Source: Geodermatophilus siccatus
Lineage (GTDB): Bacteria; Actinomycetota; Actinomycetes; Mycobacteriales; Geodermatophilaceae
Length of the DNA: 64,000 nt
Assembly: GCF_900103785.1 (NCBI RefSeq)
Contig: NZ_FNHE01000001.1
Coordinates: 461,064 to 525,063, forward strand
Direction: 5' to 3'
Part shown: one piece after another, positions 44,031 to 54,263 of the stretch
How the letters are laid out: every line of letters starts with the position of its first letter
How positions within the stretch are numbered: position 1 is the first letter of the stretch
Notes under the pieces: model-generated
The model's input: the letters and a program-made list of their open reading frames with translations, nothing else
Told to the model about the DNA's origin: nothing
Databases searched by the model: none
Program-made: the position numbers and the translations under genes

Positions 44031-44193
44031 GCCGGCATCTCCTCGCTGTGGTCCCGCCGGTGGGCGGGAGGTCGCTACGGACGGCACCGGCGGGCGGGAT
44101 CAGCCGCTGCGCCGGCGCCTCGGGCCCCGGGGGCCGTGGGTATGGTGCCCCACCCGCCGGGTTCCGTCCGAGCCCGGGGCGGACCGGAGCAGC

Positions 44194-44224
44194 GCGGGCC
44201 CGGGCGTTCGCCGCCCGGGCCCGC
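44194..44224 (-). terminator. Intercistronic hairpin between binding protein and ATPase genes
   Basis: Perfect 12-base arms (GCGGGCCCGGGC and complement) around a 7-base loop lie 43 nt after the BMP stop. Such partial terminators often let binding protein mRNA exceed transporter mRNA; that effect is inferred. Confidence 0.6.
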
Positions 44225-44266
44225 GTCGCAGGGTCGTTCAGTCGTGCAGGAGCACCCGCACGGGTG

Positions 44267-45331
44267 TCACTCGACCGTCGTCGGGACCGTGATGGTGCCG
44301 TCGACGATCTGCTGCCTGTACTGGTCGATCTCGCCCTGGATGTCGTCGATGAAGCCGCCCGACGTGGCCAGGCCGACGCCCTCGGTGGAGAGGTCGTTGA
44401 GGACGTCGGTGGCGCCCTGCACGTTGCCCTCGGAGTAGTCGTTGATGAACTGCTCCACCGCGTTGTCGACCCGCTTGAGCATCGACGTCATGACCACCGG
44501 CTGCAGCTCCGGTCCGACGGTGAGGTACTGGTCGGAGTCGACGCCGATCGCCCGGTTGCCGGAGGCGGCGGCGGCCTGGAAGACGCCGATGCCCGAGCCA
44601 CCCGCGGCGTGGTAGACGATGTCCGCCCCGGCGTCGTACATGCCCTGGGCGACGATCTGGCCCCGGGCGGGGTCACCGAAGCCCGAGACGTCACCTGCCG
44701 GGGAGATGTACTGCCGGTCGATGGTGATCTGCGGGTTCACGGCCTGGGCACCGGCCACGTAGCCGGCCTCGAACTTCTCGATCAGGGGGCTCTGCACGCC
44801 GCCGACGAAGCCGATGTGGCCGCTCTCGCTCTTCAGCGCCGCGGCGACGCCGGCCAGGAACGAGCCCTCCTCCTCGGCGAAGACCAGCCCGGTGACGTTG
44901 TCGCCCTTGGCGCCGTCGGTGTTGGAGCCGTCGACCTGCGCGAACGTGGTGTCGGGGAACTGCGGGGCGACCTCGCCGATGACGTCGTCGTAGGCGAAGC
45001 CGACCGCGATGACCGGGTTGAAGCCCTGCTCGGCCAGCTGGGTCAGCAGCTCGACGCGGTTGGAGGCGTCCTCGTTGGGGCTGAGTTCCTGGAGCTCGCC
45101 GCCGAGGGCGTCGACGGCCGCGGCCGCACCGCCGTACGCCGAGTCGTTGAACGACTGGTCACCGCGGCCGCCGGTGTCGTAGGCCAGGCCGACGCGCAGC
45201 TCCTCGGTGGCGGTGCCGCCACCGCCCTCGCCGCTCCCGCTTCCGGTGGGCTCGTCGCTGGCGCAGGCCGCCAGGGCCATGCTGCCGGCCAGCAGCAGAG
45301 CCGCGGCCTTCATCCTCCGCGCTCGGCGCAA
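44267..45331 (-). CDS. BMP-family nucleoside-binding lipoprotein
   Basis: The 354-residue solute-binding lipoprotein (Bmp/PnrA family) delivers nucleosides to the importer encoded downstream. Signal peptide with lipobox LAAC (in MKAAALLLAGSMALAACASD), Gly/Ser linker, then family blocks RVGLAYDTGGRGDQSFNDSAYGG, GFAYDDVIGEVAPQFPDTTFAQVDG, GFVGGVQSPLIEKFEAGYVAGA, YHAAGGSGIGVFQAA and GVDSDQYL. The start was set at TTG 45331, 6 nt behind AGAGGAGA; the ATG at 45313 has GGAGG only 2 nt away and no spacing. The longer start adds RRARR, a normal signal-peptide N-region. A TAGCGT -10 hexamer at 45444-45449 serves it. Confidence 0.9.
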   Translation of the reverse strand: MRRARRMKAAALLLAGSMALAACASDEPTGSGSGEGGGGTATEELRVGLAYDTGGRGDQSFNDSAYGGAAAAVDALGGELQELSPNEDASNRVELLTQLAEQGFNPVIAVGFAYDDVIGEVAPQFPDTTFAQVDGSNTDGAKGDNVTGLVFAEEEGSFLAGVAAALKSESGHIGFVGGVQSPLIEKFEAGYVAGAQAVNPQITIDRQYISPAGDVSGFGDPARGQIVAQGMYDAGADIVYHAAGGSGIGVFQAAAASGNRAIGVDSDQYLTVGPELQPVVMTSMLKRVDNAVEQFINDYSEGNVQGATDVLNDLSTEGVGLATSGGFIDDIQGEIDQYRQQIVDGTITVPTTVE

Positions 45332-45443
45332 GACGATCTCCTCTCTGGGGGACGGGCCGCACGGACGAGGCGGCCGGTCCCGGTGGGTCGGGTCCGTGCG
45401 TGGCTGCCGGCGGGCGCCGGTTCCCACAGCACGCGACGACGGC

Positions 45444-45449
45444 ACGCTA
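45444..45449 (-). promoter_or_regulatory. -10 hexamer for the BMP-importer-cdd-deoA operon
   Basis: Reads TAGCGT on the minus strand, placing transcription start near 45437 and giving a leader of about 105 nt before the TTG at 45331. I see no riboswitch-like fold in the leader. Confidence 0.5.
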
Positions 45450-45562
45450 ACCGCGCCCCGCAGCTGCACCGAACCCCGCCGGAGAGACCGAGACGGGATC
45501 GTTGCCAACGCCGCGCGAGGCAGTGGTCCGCGCCACGCGCGCCGCCGGCCCCGGTTGAGGGC

Positions 45563-45568
45563 TAGCGT
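45563..45568 (+). promoter_or_regulatory. -10 hexamer, leaderless-type, for the carboxypeptidase
   Basis: TAGCGT ends 7 nt before the ATG at 45576. Confidence 0.6.
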
Positions 45569-45575
45569 GCCCGCC

Positions 45576-46895
45576 ATGCGACGACCGGTGGCGCGGCTGG
45601 CCGCCGCGGTGCTGGCGACGGGGCTGCTGGTGGGCGGCGCGGGGCCCGCGGTGGCGGAGGACGCCCGGCCCACCGCCGACCCGTCCGCGCCCACGCCCAC
45701 CGCACCTCCGCCCGGCGGACCGCCCCAGGGCAGCGGGCCCGGCGGGGTGACCGTCGGCGGCGAGGAGCTCGACACCCGCGGCACCGTCGTGGTCGACGGG
45801 GCTCCCCCGCTGCCGGACGAGGTGGTCGCTCCCGGCTGGCTGGTGGCCGATGCCGGCAGCGGAGCGGTGCTGGCCGCCCGCGACCCGCACGGCCGCTACT
45901 ACCCCGCCAGCACGCTCAAGACCCTGACCCTGCTGACCCTGCTGCCGCTGCTGGACCCCGCCGAGGTCGTCGAGGGGACGGTCGAGGACGAGGCGGTGGA
46001 GGGCAGCCGGGTCGGCATGGTCGCCGGTGGGCGCTACCGGGTGTCGCTGCTCTACCAGGCGCTCGTGATGCAGTCCGGCAACGACGCGGCCAACGCCCTC
46101 GCCCGCGCCGCGGGCGGCACCGACGTCACCGTGCGTGCCATGAACGAGATGGCCGAGTCCATCGGCGCCCACGACACCGTCGCGGGGACGCCGTCCGGGC
46201 TGGACGTGGCCGGCCAGTCCTCCTCGCCCTACGACCTCGCCCTGGTCTTCCGCCGGCTGGTCGAGGACCCGGACGCGGTCGCACTGCTGCGGACGCCACT
46301 CGCGGAGATGCCCGCGGTCGAGGGCCGCTCCCCCGGCTACCAGATCCAGAACCAGAACCCGCTGGCCGGCACACCCGGCAACCTCGGCGGCAAGACCGGC
46401 TTCACCGACGCCGCCCGGCACACCTTCGTCACGGCCGCCGAGCGCGACGGCCGGCGGCTGGTGGTCAGCGTGATGGGCACCGAGAACGTGCCACGGCGCG
46501 CCGCGGACCAGGCCGCGCTGCTGCTGGACTGGGGCTTCGCCGCCCCGGCCGGGACCGAGGGCGTGGGCCGCCTGGTCGACTCCGCCGCCGACGCCTCCCC
46601 CCTGTCTCCCACCCCGTTCCCCGGGCCGGCCGGGGTGGTCGCCACCCCGGCGCCCCCGGCCACGGACGACGGGCAGTCGGTGCTGGTGCCGGTGGCGCTG
46701 GGCGTGACCGCCGCGGGCATCGTCGTCGCCACGGTGGTCGGCGTCCGCCGGGCGATCGAGGTGGTGCCCGCGCCGGTCAGCCGGGCGCCGGAGCGCCCCG
46801 GCCCTCGGCGGCCGGGGCCACCGGCCGGCGGCCCTCGGCCACCACGCGCACGTCCCCCTGCACCTGGGGCAGGGTCGCCGTCCACGCGGCCGTGA
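45576..46895 (+). CDS. D-alanyl-D-alanine carboxypeptidase (DacB-like, class C-type PBP5 family)
   Basis: This penicillin-binding protein trims the terminal D-Ala from peptidoglycan stems. The 439-residue precursor has a signal peptide (MRRPVARLAAAVLATGLLVG), a Pro-rich segment, and the three active-site motifs STLK (residues about 111-114), SGN (in MQSGNDAANAL) and KTG (in LGGKTGFTD). A C-terminal hydrophobic helix (VPVALGVTAAGIVVATVVG) anchors it, followed by an unusual Pro/Arg-rich cytoplasmic tail of about 50 residues that is encoded over the end of the convergent YihY gene. It parallels dacB1 of mycobacteria, which lies in the same neighbourhood. Confidence 0.92.
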   Translation: MRRPVARLAAAVLATGLLVGGAGPAVAEDARPTADPSAPTPTAPPPGGPPQGSGPGGVTVGGEELDTRGTVVVDGAPPLPDEVVAPGWLVADAGSGAVLAARDPHGRYYPASTLKTLTLLTLLPLLDPAEVVEGTVEDEAVEGSRVGMVAGGRYRVSLLYQALVMQSGNDAANALARAAGGTDVTVRAMNEMAESIGAHDTVAGTPSGLDVAGQSSSPYDLALVFRRLVEDPDAVALLRTPLAEMPAVEGRSPGYQIQNQNPLAGTPGNLGGKTGFTDAARHTFVTAAERDGRRLVVSVMGTENVPRRAADQAALLLDWGFAAPAGTEGVGRLVDSAADASPLSPTPFPGPAGVVATPAPPATDDGQSVLVPVALGVTAAGIVVATVVGVRRAIEVVPAPVSRAPERPGPRRPGPPAGGPRPPRARPPAPGAGSPSTRP

Positions 46896-47808
46896 AGAAG
46901 GCGAACCGGCAGACGACGTTGATCCAGATCAGGATGCCGACGGCGCCGCCGAACGCCGACGCCGTCACGCTGCCCGAGATCAGCGACAGGTAGAGGCTGC
47001 CCACCAGCTTGAGCACCTCGAAGCCGACGGCGCCGAACAGCGCCCCGGGCAGCAGCCGGCGCAGCGGGTAGGAGGTGGAGGGCACGACCCGCAGCAGCCA
47101 CAGGAAGACGACGACGTCGGTGAGGAGGGCCAGGCCCAGCCCGAGCGCGGCGGTGAGCAGGAACAGGCCGGGGGCGCGCTCGAGGCCCAGCGCCTCCAGC
47201 GTCCAGGACGTGGCCCGGGTGACCCCGCCGGTGAGGCCGAGGCTGAGCAGCCCGGCGAGGCCGAAGGCGGCCAGCGCCAGCAGGTCCTGCAGGTTGTCGC
47301 GGAGAAACTCCGGGTCGTCGACGCGGCCCTTCCAGATCCGTTCCATGCCCAGGCGCAGCTTGTCCATGGCGCGCAGCCCGGCGTAGAGGAAGCCGACGAG
47401 GCCGATGAGTCCGGTGATCCCCGCGGAGCCGACGGCGCGGTCCAGCTCACCGGTGATCTCCGCGCCGGTCGAGCCGGGGAAGCTCTCGCGGATGGTGTCG
47501 GACAGCTCCTGCTGCAGCAGCGCGTTGCCCGCCAGGACCAGCCCGATGACCGACGCGACGAGCAGCAGCACCGGCACCAGGCCGAGGAAGACGAAATAGG
47601 TGACGCCGGCGGCCATGAGGTCGCCCTGGGTGCGCTGGTAGCGGCCGCCGGCACGGGCCAGGTGGTCCAACCACGGGAGGCGGCGGCGCAGCCGGGTGAC
47701 CCGGTCCTGCCAGCGTCCGGGCAGCTGGGTGACCCGCGACCAGCGGCCGCCGGGAGGCTGGTCCCCGGCGGGCGCGGGTGCGGACCGCTCGGTCCGGGTG
47801 GCACTCAC
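46777..47808 (-). CDS. YihY/BrkB-family inner membrane protein
   Basis: The 343-residue polytopic membrane protein has six hydrophobic helices from about residue 65 to 315. It has the YihY/virulence-factor-BrkB blocks GDLMAAGVTYFVFLGLVPVL, a central FLYAGLRAMDKLRLGMERIW and the end block SAFGGAVGILIWINVVC. Older names called it ribonuclease BN, now considered wrong for this family; function is unknown. GTG 47808 follows CAGACT by 7 nt. It neighbours trpS as in mycobacteria (Rv3335c/Rv3336c). Its last 119 bases overlap the convergent carboxypeptidase gene. Confidence 0.88.
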   Translation of the reverse strand: MSATRTERSAPAPAGDQPPGGRWSRVTQLPGRWQDRVTRLRRRLPWLDHLARAGGRYQRTQGDLMAAGVTYFVFLGLVPVLLLVASVIGLVLAGNALLQQELSDTIRESFPGSTGAEITGELDRAVGSAGITGLIGLVGFLYAGLRAMDKLRLGMERIWKGRVDDPEFLRDNLQDLLALAAFGLAGLLSLGLTGGVTRATSWTLEALGLERAPGLFLLTAALGLGLALLTDVVVFLWLLRVVPSTSYPLRRLLPGALFGAVGFEVLKLVGSLYLSLISGSVTASAFGGAVGILIWINVVCRFAFFTAAWTATLPQVQGDVRVVAEGRRPVAPAAEGRGAPAPG

Positions 47809-47815
47809 CCGCCCC

Positions 47816-47821
47816 AGTCTG
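47816..47821 (-). promoter_or_regulatory. -10 hexamer, leaderless-type, for the YihY gene
   Basis: Reads CAGACT on the minus strand, 7 nt before the GTG at 47808. Confidence 0.45.
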
Positions 47822-47889
47822 CGGGCAGACCGCCCCGCCCGCGCCCCGGCCCCGGGAGACGTGCGGGAACGGCCACCCTCCAGAGCCCG

Positions 47890-47964
47890 CCGGCCCCGTC
47901 CCGGGTGGCCCCGTCCAGAGGCTCGCCGCGAGCCTGCGAGCGGTGAGGAGGACGGGGTCCTCTC
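47890..47964 (-). terminator. Terminator-like intergenic repeat after the RNA-ligase-like gene
   Basis: GGCCCCGTCC ... GAGCCTGCGAGCGG ... GAGGACGGGGTCC can form a long imperfect stem right at the stop codon at 47965. It is a member of the repeat family seen at other gene ends. Confidence 0.6.
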
Positions 47965-49610
<1,646 letters not shown>

Positions 49611-50723
49611 TCACGCGACCGGAGCGGTCGACCGGACCTCGTCCAGCGCGGCGAGCAGGACGTCGTCCTCCTCGGGCGTGCCGACGGTCACCCGGATCCC
49701 CTCCCCGGCGAACGGCCGCGTGATGACCGCCCGGGCCTCCAGCGCGGCCGCCAGCCCCGCGGCCTGCTCCCCCACCGGCAGCCAGACGAAGTTGGCCTGG
49801 CTGTCGGACACGTCGAGGCCGCGCTCGCGCAGCGCGGCGGTGAGCCGCGCCCGCTCGGCGGTGACCGCGGCACAGCGCCGGCGGACCTCGCCCTCGCTGG
49901 CCAGCGCGGCGACCGCGGCGGCCTGGGCGAGGCTGGAGACGCTGAACGGCACGTGCGTCCGGCGGACCGCGTCGGCGACCGCGGGGTCCTCGGCGACGAG
50001 GTAGCCGACCCGCAGCCCGGCCAGCCCCCAGGCCTTGGAGAAGGTGCGCAGCACGGCGACGTTGGGCCGCCCGCGCATGCACTCCAGCCCGTCGGGGACG
50101 TCGGGGTCGGTGACGAACTCGCGGTAGGCCTCGTCGAGGACGACGAGCGTGTCGGCGGGGACGGCGTCGAGGAACCGCTCGAGCTCCGCCCGGCGGACCG
50201 CCGTCCCGGTGGGGTTGTTCGGGTTGCAGACGAAGACCACCCGGGTGCTGTCGTCGACCGCGGCGGCCAGCGCCCCGAGGTCGTGGGTGTCGGCCGGGCC
50301 GCCCGGGCGGCCGGGCACCAGCGGCACCTGGATCGACCGGGCGCCGGCGACCTGCGCCAGCAGCGGGTACATCTCGAACGACCGCCAGGCGAAGGCGATG
50401 CTCGTGCCGGGGTCGTTGAACGACTGCGCCAGCTGCTGGCAGAGCATGACCGCGCCGCACCCGGTCACCACCTGGGCGGGGTCGACGCCGTAGCGCTCGG
50501 CCAGGGCGGCCGTGAGGACCACGGCGCCGTTGTCGGGGTAGCGGTTGGTCTCCGCCGCCGCGGCCGCGAGCGCCTCGACGACGGCCGGGAGCGGCGGGAA
50601 CGCCACCTCGTTGCTGGCCAGCTTGACCGCCCGCTCGACGCCGATCTCCCGCGCGAGGTCGGCGGGGTTGCGCCCCGGCCGGTAGGCGGGCAGCTGCTGC
50701 ACGGCCGGTCGTGCGCTGACCAC
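49611..50723 (-). CDS. pat: Aromatic amino acid / histidinol-phosphate aminotransferase (HisC2/Pat type)
   Basis: The 370-residue PLP-dependent class II aminotransferase matches mycobacterial HisC2/Pat. It opens with LPAYRPGR, then KLASNEVAFPPLP, RYPDNG, GCGAVMLCQQ, FVCNPNNPTGT, VVLDEAYREF and the PLP-Lys block TFSKAWGLAGLRVGY. Pat transaminates phenylpyruvate or 4-hydroxyphenylpyruvate; a HisC function cannot be excluded from sequence alone. GTG 50723 has AGGAGG with 7-nt spacing. It is divergent from galE. Confidence 0.88.
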   Translation of the reverse strand: MVSARPAVQQLPAYRPGRNPADLAREIGVERAVKLASNEVAFPPLPAVVEALAAAAAETNRYPDNGAVVLTAALAERYGVDPAQVVTGCGAVMLCQQLAQSFNDPGTSIAFAWRSFEMYPLLAQVAGARSIQVPLVPGRPGGPADTHDLGALAAAVDDSTRVVFVCNPNNPTGTAVRRAELERFLDAVPADTLVVLDEAYREFVTDPDVPDGLECMRGRPNVAVLRTFSKAWGLAGLRVGYLVAEDPAVADAVRRTHVPFSVSSLAQAAAVAALASEGEVRRRCAAVTAERARLTAALRERGLDVSDSQANFVWLPVGEQAAGLAAALEARAVITRPFAGEGIRVTVGTPEEDDVLLAALDEVRSTAPVA

Positions 50724-50780
50724 GTCGGGACCTCCTGACCGCGGCTCCGCGTCGCGACGCTGGGTGGCCGCGCGCGGATC

Positions 50781-50786
50781 TAGGGT
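50781..50786 (+). promoter_or_regulatory. -10 hexamer, leaderless-type, for galE
   Basis: TAGGGT ends 6 nt before the ATG at 50793. Confidence 0.6.
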
Positions 50787-50792
50787 GGGCGC

Positions 50793-51749
50793 ATGCGCGT
50801 TCTCGTCGCCGGTGGAGCCGGCTACATCGGCAGCGTAGTCACGGCGGCCCTCCTGGAGGGCGGGCACGAGGTGACCGTCCTCGACGACCTGTCCACCGGC
50901 CACGCCGACGCGGTCCCCTCGGGGGCGAGGTTCGTGCAGGCCTCGCTGCACGACTCCGCACCGGTCCTGGCCGAGGTCCGCCCCGAGGCGGTGCTGCACT
51001 TCGCGGCCAAGAGCCTGGTCGGCGAGTCGCAGGTCAAGCCGGAGGTCTACTGGGACACCAACGTCTCCGGCACGCTGGCGCTGCTGGAGGCCATGCGCGC
51101 AGCCGACTGCCGCCGGATCGTCTTCTCCTCCACCGCGGCCACCTACGGCGAGCCCGAGCAGGTGCCGATCCGCGAGGACGCCCCCACCCGGCCGACCAAC
51201 ACCTACGGCGCCACCAAGCTCGCCGTCGACGCGATGCTGACCTCGTACGCGGCCGCGTACGACTTCGCGGCGGTGAGCCTGCGCTACTTCAACGTGGCCG
51301 GTGCCGCCTACGGCCTCGGCGAGCGGCACACCACCGAGACGCACCTCATCCCGATCGCGCTGCAGGTCGTGGCCGGCCAGCGGGACCACCTGACGATCTA
51401 CGGCGAGGACTACCCCACGCCCGATGGCACCTGCATCCGCGACTACATCCACGTCGAGGACCTCAGCGACGCCCACCTGCTGGCGCTGACCGCCCCGTCC
51501 CCGGGCCAGCACCGCATCTACAACCTGGGCAACGGCACGGGCTTCTCGGTGCAGCAGGTGATCGACGCCGTCCGCGAGGTCACCGGCCACCCGGTGCCGG
51601 TCGAGGTCGGGCAGCGGCGGGCCGGGGACCCGGCGCAGCTGGTCGCCTCCAGTGACCGGATCCGCGGCGACCTGGGCTGGACGCCGAAGCACACCGACCT
51701 GGCCGGCATCGTCCGCGACGCCTGGGAGACCGCCCAGAAACGGGCCTAG
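50793..51749 (+). CDS. galE: UDP-glucose 4-epimerase
   Basis: GalE interconverts UDP-glucose and UDP-galactose for cell-envelope glycans. The 318-residue SDR enzyme begins with the NAD motif GGAGYIGS, has [10 protein letters not shown], the catalytic Ser/Thr region [14 protein letters not shown] (Tyr/Lys), RYFNVAGA, and the C-terminal [19 protein letters not shown]. The start is fixed by the Rossmann motif at residues 7-14 and the leaderless promoter. It converges with the CorC-like gene on a repeat-type terminator. Confidence 0.93.
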   Translation: MRVLVAGGAGYIGSVVTAALLEGGHEVTVLDDLSTGHADAVPSGARFVQASLHDSAPVLAEVRPEAVLHFAAKSLVGESQVKPEVYWDTNVSGTLALLEAMRAADCRRIVFSSTAATYGEPEQVPIREDAPTRPTNTYGATKLAVDAMLTSYAAAYDFAAVSLRYFNVAGAAYGLGERHTTETHLIPIALQVVAGQRDHLTIYGEDYPTPDGTCIRDYIHVEDLSDAHLLALTAPSPGQHRIYNLGNGTGFSVQQVIDAVREVTGHPVPVEVGQRRAGDPAQLVASSDRIRGDLGWTPKHTDLAGIVRDAWETAQKRA

Positions 51750-51774
51750 TGCGAGCTCGCGACCGGCGGGAGCA

Positions 51775-51832
51775 GGCGCGGCCCCGTCCGGGCCCCGCCC
51801 TGAGCCTGCGAAGGGCGGCCAGACGGGGCCCT
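51775..51832. terminator. Terminator-like intergenic repeat between galE and corC-like genes
   Basis: GGCCCCGTC ... GCCCTGAGCCTGCGAAGGGC ... GACGGGGCC gives nested stems between convergent genes; the right end touches the stop codon at 51833. Confidence 0.7.
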
Positions 51833-53164
51833 TCACCCGATCGTGCTGGTGGGCACCTGCGCGGGGTCGATCTCGGGCTCCGGCGCGCGGCTGACCGAGA
51901 TCCGCGCGATCCGCCGTCCGTCGAGCTCGAGGACCGTCAGCGTGCGCCGCTCGACCTCGACGCTGTCGCCGACGACGGGCAGCCGGCCGAGCTCGGCGAG
52001 CACGTAGCCGGCCACGGTCTCGTAGGGGCCCTCGGGCAGCTGCAGCCCGGTCACCTCGCGGAAGTCGTCGAGGTTGAGCAGCCCGTCGACCTCGTGCGGG
52101 CCGTCCGGGCGCTCCTCCCCCTCGCCGGCGACGTCCTCGTCGTACTCGTCGTAGATCTCCCCGATGACCTCCTCGATGAGGTCCTCGAGGGTGACGATGC
52201 CGTCGGTGCCGCCGTACTCGTCCACGACGATCGCGAGGTGGTGGTTCTCGCGCCGCATCTCCGACAGGGCGGTGAGGACGCCGGCGGTGCCCGGGAGCCG
52301 CTTGACCTCGCGGACCAGGTCGCCGACGGTCGCGGCGCGGCCGGCCGGGTGGTTGGGCAGGAACAGGTCGCGGACGTGCACGAAGCCCAGGACGTCGTCC
52401 TCGTCCCGGCCGACGACCGGGTAGCGCGAGTGGCTGGAGTCCGAGACCTGCTTGGCCGCGCGGCTCGCGGTCATCGACGCCTCGAGGAAGTCGACCTCGG
52501 TGCGCGGCGTCATGACCTCGCGGACCTCGCGGTCGCCGGCCCGGAAGACCTCCCCGATGAGGCGGCGCTCGTCGGAGCTCAGCGACTCGTGCGCGGTCAC
52601 GAGGTCGCGCAGCTCCTCCTGGCTGATCGACTCGCCGCTGGCCGCCGGGTCGCCGCCGAGCAGCCGGACCAGCAGGTTGGTCGACTTCGACAGCAGCCAG
52701 ATCACCGGGCGCGAGAGCTTGGCGATCGCGTTGAGGGGTGCGGCGACCAGCAGGGAGAAGCCCTCGGCCCGCTGCAGCGCCAGGCGCTTGGGGGTCAGCT
52801 CGCCGACCACCAGGGACAGGTAGCTGATCGCGATGGTGACCAGCACGAAGGCCAGCGTGCCGGCGAGGCCCTCCCGCATGCCCAGGTCGACCAGCCAGTC
52901 GGCGAACGGCTGGGAGAGGGTGCTGGCACCGAACGCGGCGGAGAAGAAGCCGGCCAGGGTGACCCCGACCTGGACGGCGGCGAGGAAGCGGTTGGGGTCG
53001 CTGAGCAGGCGCTGCACGGCCTTGCCGCGCCGTCCGCCGTTCTCGGCCATCGCCCGCACCTGGGACTCGCGGAGCGAGACGAGCGCGATCTCCGCCCCCG
53101 AGAAGGCGCCGCCGATCAGGACGAAGACGACGACCATCACGATGTTGAGCCAGACGTCGCTCAC
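51833..53164 (-). CDS. CNNM/CorC-HlyC family transporter-associated protein
   Basis: The 443-residue membrane protein has a DUF21 (CNNM) N-terminal domain with four helices and the GAFSGAEIAL block, two CBS domains (about residues 200-320, VMTPRTEVDFLEASM and HHLAIVVDEYGGTDGIVT), and a C-terminal CorC_HlyC domain. Family members bind nucleotide in the CBS pair and export or regulate Mg2+/Co2+; names such as hemolysin C are historical. The GTG at 53164 with AGGAG about 10 nt upstream places SDVWLNIVMVVVFVL as the first helix. It is divergent from a CAP-domain gene. Confidence 0.9.
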   Translation of the reverse strand: MSDVWLNIVMVVVFVLIGGAFSGAEIALVSLRESQVRAMAENGGRRGKAVQRLLSDPNRFLAAVQVGVTLAGFFSAAFGASTLSQPFADWLVDLGMREGLAGTLAFVLVTIAISYLSLVVGELTPKRLALQRAEGFSLLVAAPLNAIAKLSRPVIWLLSKSTNLLVRLLGGDPAASGESISQEELRDLVTAHESLSSDERRLIGEVFRAGDREVREVMTPRTEVDFLEASMTASRAAKQVSDSSHSRYPVVGRDEDDVLGFVHVRDLFLPNHPAGRAATVGDLVREVKRLPGTAGVLTALSEMRRENHHLAIVVDEYGGTDGIVTLEDLIEEVIGEIYDEYDEDVAGEGEERPDGPHEVDGLLNLDDFREVTGLQLPEGPYETVAGYVLAELGRLPVVGDSVEVERRTLTVLELDGRRIARISVSRAPEPEIDPAQVPTSTIG

Positions 53165-53312
53165 CGGCGGCGTGCTCCTGTCGGACGGGGCTGTGGGACG
53201 ACGTCCATGCTGCCCGCTCGTCCTCCGGAGAGCACCACCCGAGCCGGGTCGACCGGCCCACAGTGACCTCGGCCACCTCCCACTGCCGATCACACTCCGC
53301 GTACGGCTACTC

Positions 53313-53342
53313 TTGCCAGAGTAACGATTCGTGATCTAGCAC
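53313..53342 (+). promoter_or_regulatory. Candidate promoter of the CAP gene with GTAAC/GTGAT direct repeat
   Basis: TTGCCA and TAGCAC are separated by 18 bases, within which GTAAC (53321) and GTGAT (53331) are spaced by one helical turn. The second feature resembles tandem GTAAC sites of the MtrA regulator; this is a weak likeness only. Confidence 0.3.
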
Positions 53343-53361
53343 CTGGTGAGGACCACCACTC

Positions 53362-54258
53362 GTGCACCACATGCCGGCGGGTCCGCCGCTCTCTTCCCGC
53401 ATCGCCGCAGCGCTCTCCCGGTGGGCTCGCCTCCTCCGGCTCCCGCGCCTGGTGCCCCTGCTCCTCGTGGCCGGCGCCGTCGCCGTCGTGACGGTCGGTG
53501 TGCCCATGGTGTCCGGCGCCGTGACCAGCTTCACCGAGCCGGTGGCGCTCGAGTCGACCCCGACTGCCGCCGGCAGCGCCGCCGACGCGGTCGGCTCGGG
53601 CGGGTCGTCCTCCGGCGGGTGGGTGGACGACCCCCTCGTGCGGATGGGCGTCGACGGCGCCCCGGCACCGCAGACCCCGGCCGCGGCGCCCGCCGCTCCG
53701 TCGTCGGTGGAGGCGCCGTCCCCGGTGGGCACGTCGGCACCCGCGACCGGGTCCGCGCCGGCCGAGGCGTCGGAGCGCGCCGTCCCCGTCGAGGAGCCGG
53801 CGGGCGAGTCCCCGGCCGAGGCGCCCGCCGTGGAAGCGGAGACCGCGCCGGCACCGGTGGCCCGGGCCGCCGTGCCCGCGGACCCCACCGCGGAGGCCGC
53901 GGTGCTCGCGCTGGTCAACGAGGCCCGGGTCGACGCCGGCTGCGGTGCCCTGACCGCCGATCCGGCGCTGGCCGCGGTGGCTCGGGCGCACAGTGCGGAC
54001 ATGCGCGACCGCGACTACTTCTCGCACACCAGCCCGGAGGGCCTGTCCCCCTTCGACCGGGCCGAGCAGGCCGGTGTCGACCACTCGCGGGCCGAGAACA
54101 TCGCCTTCGGCCAGGCCGACGCGACCGCGGTGATGGAGGCCTGGCTGGAGAGCCCGGGCCACCGCGCGAACATCCTCGACTGCGAGCTGACGAAGCTCGG
54201 GGTGGGCGTCGCCGAGGGCCCCGGCGGCCCCTGGTGGACCCAGCTCTTCGGCGTCTGA
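53362..54258 (+). CDS. Secreted/anchored CAP (SCP/PR1) domain protein
   Basis: The 298-residue protein has an N-terminal hydrophobic segment (residues about 32-52, LVPLLLVAGAVAVVTVGVPM) that serves as signal or anchor, a 120-residue Ala/Pro/Glu-rich linker, and a C-terminal CAP domain: VNEARVDAGCGAL, HSADMRDRDYFSHTSPEG, ENIAFG, AWLESPGHRANIL, WWTQLFG. The CAP His and Glu residues are present. Role outside the cell is unknown. GTG 53362 is taken; ATG 53371 is an equally possible start. Possible -35 TTGCCA (53313-53318) and -10 TAGCAC (53337-53342). Confidence 0.85.
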   Translation: MHHMPAGPPLSSRIAAALSRWARLLRLPRLVPLLLVAGAVAVVTVGVPMVSGAVTSFTEPVALESTPTAAGSAADAVGSGGSSSGGWVDDPLVRMGVDGAPAPQTPAAAPAAPSSVEAPSPVGTSAPATGSAPAEASERAVPVEEPAGESPAEAPAVEAETAPAPVARAAVPADPTAEAAVLALVNEARVDAGCGALTADPALAAVARAHSADMRDRDYFSHTSPEGLSPFDRAEQAGVDHSRAENIAFGQADATAVMEAWLESPGHRANILDCELTKLGVGVAEGPGGPWWTQLFGV

Positions 54259-54263
54259 GAGAA

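Noticed and set aside
45332..45575. Possible purine riboswitch upstream of the BMP lipoprotein
   Set aside because: No purine-aptamer core or paired loops were recognisable; only a -10 hexamer and a Shine-Dalgarno sequence.
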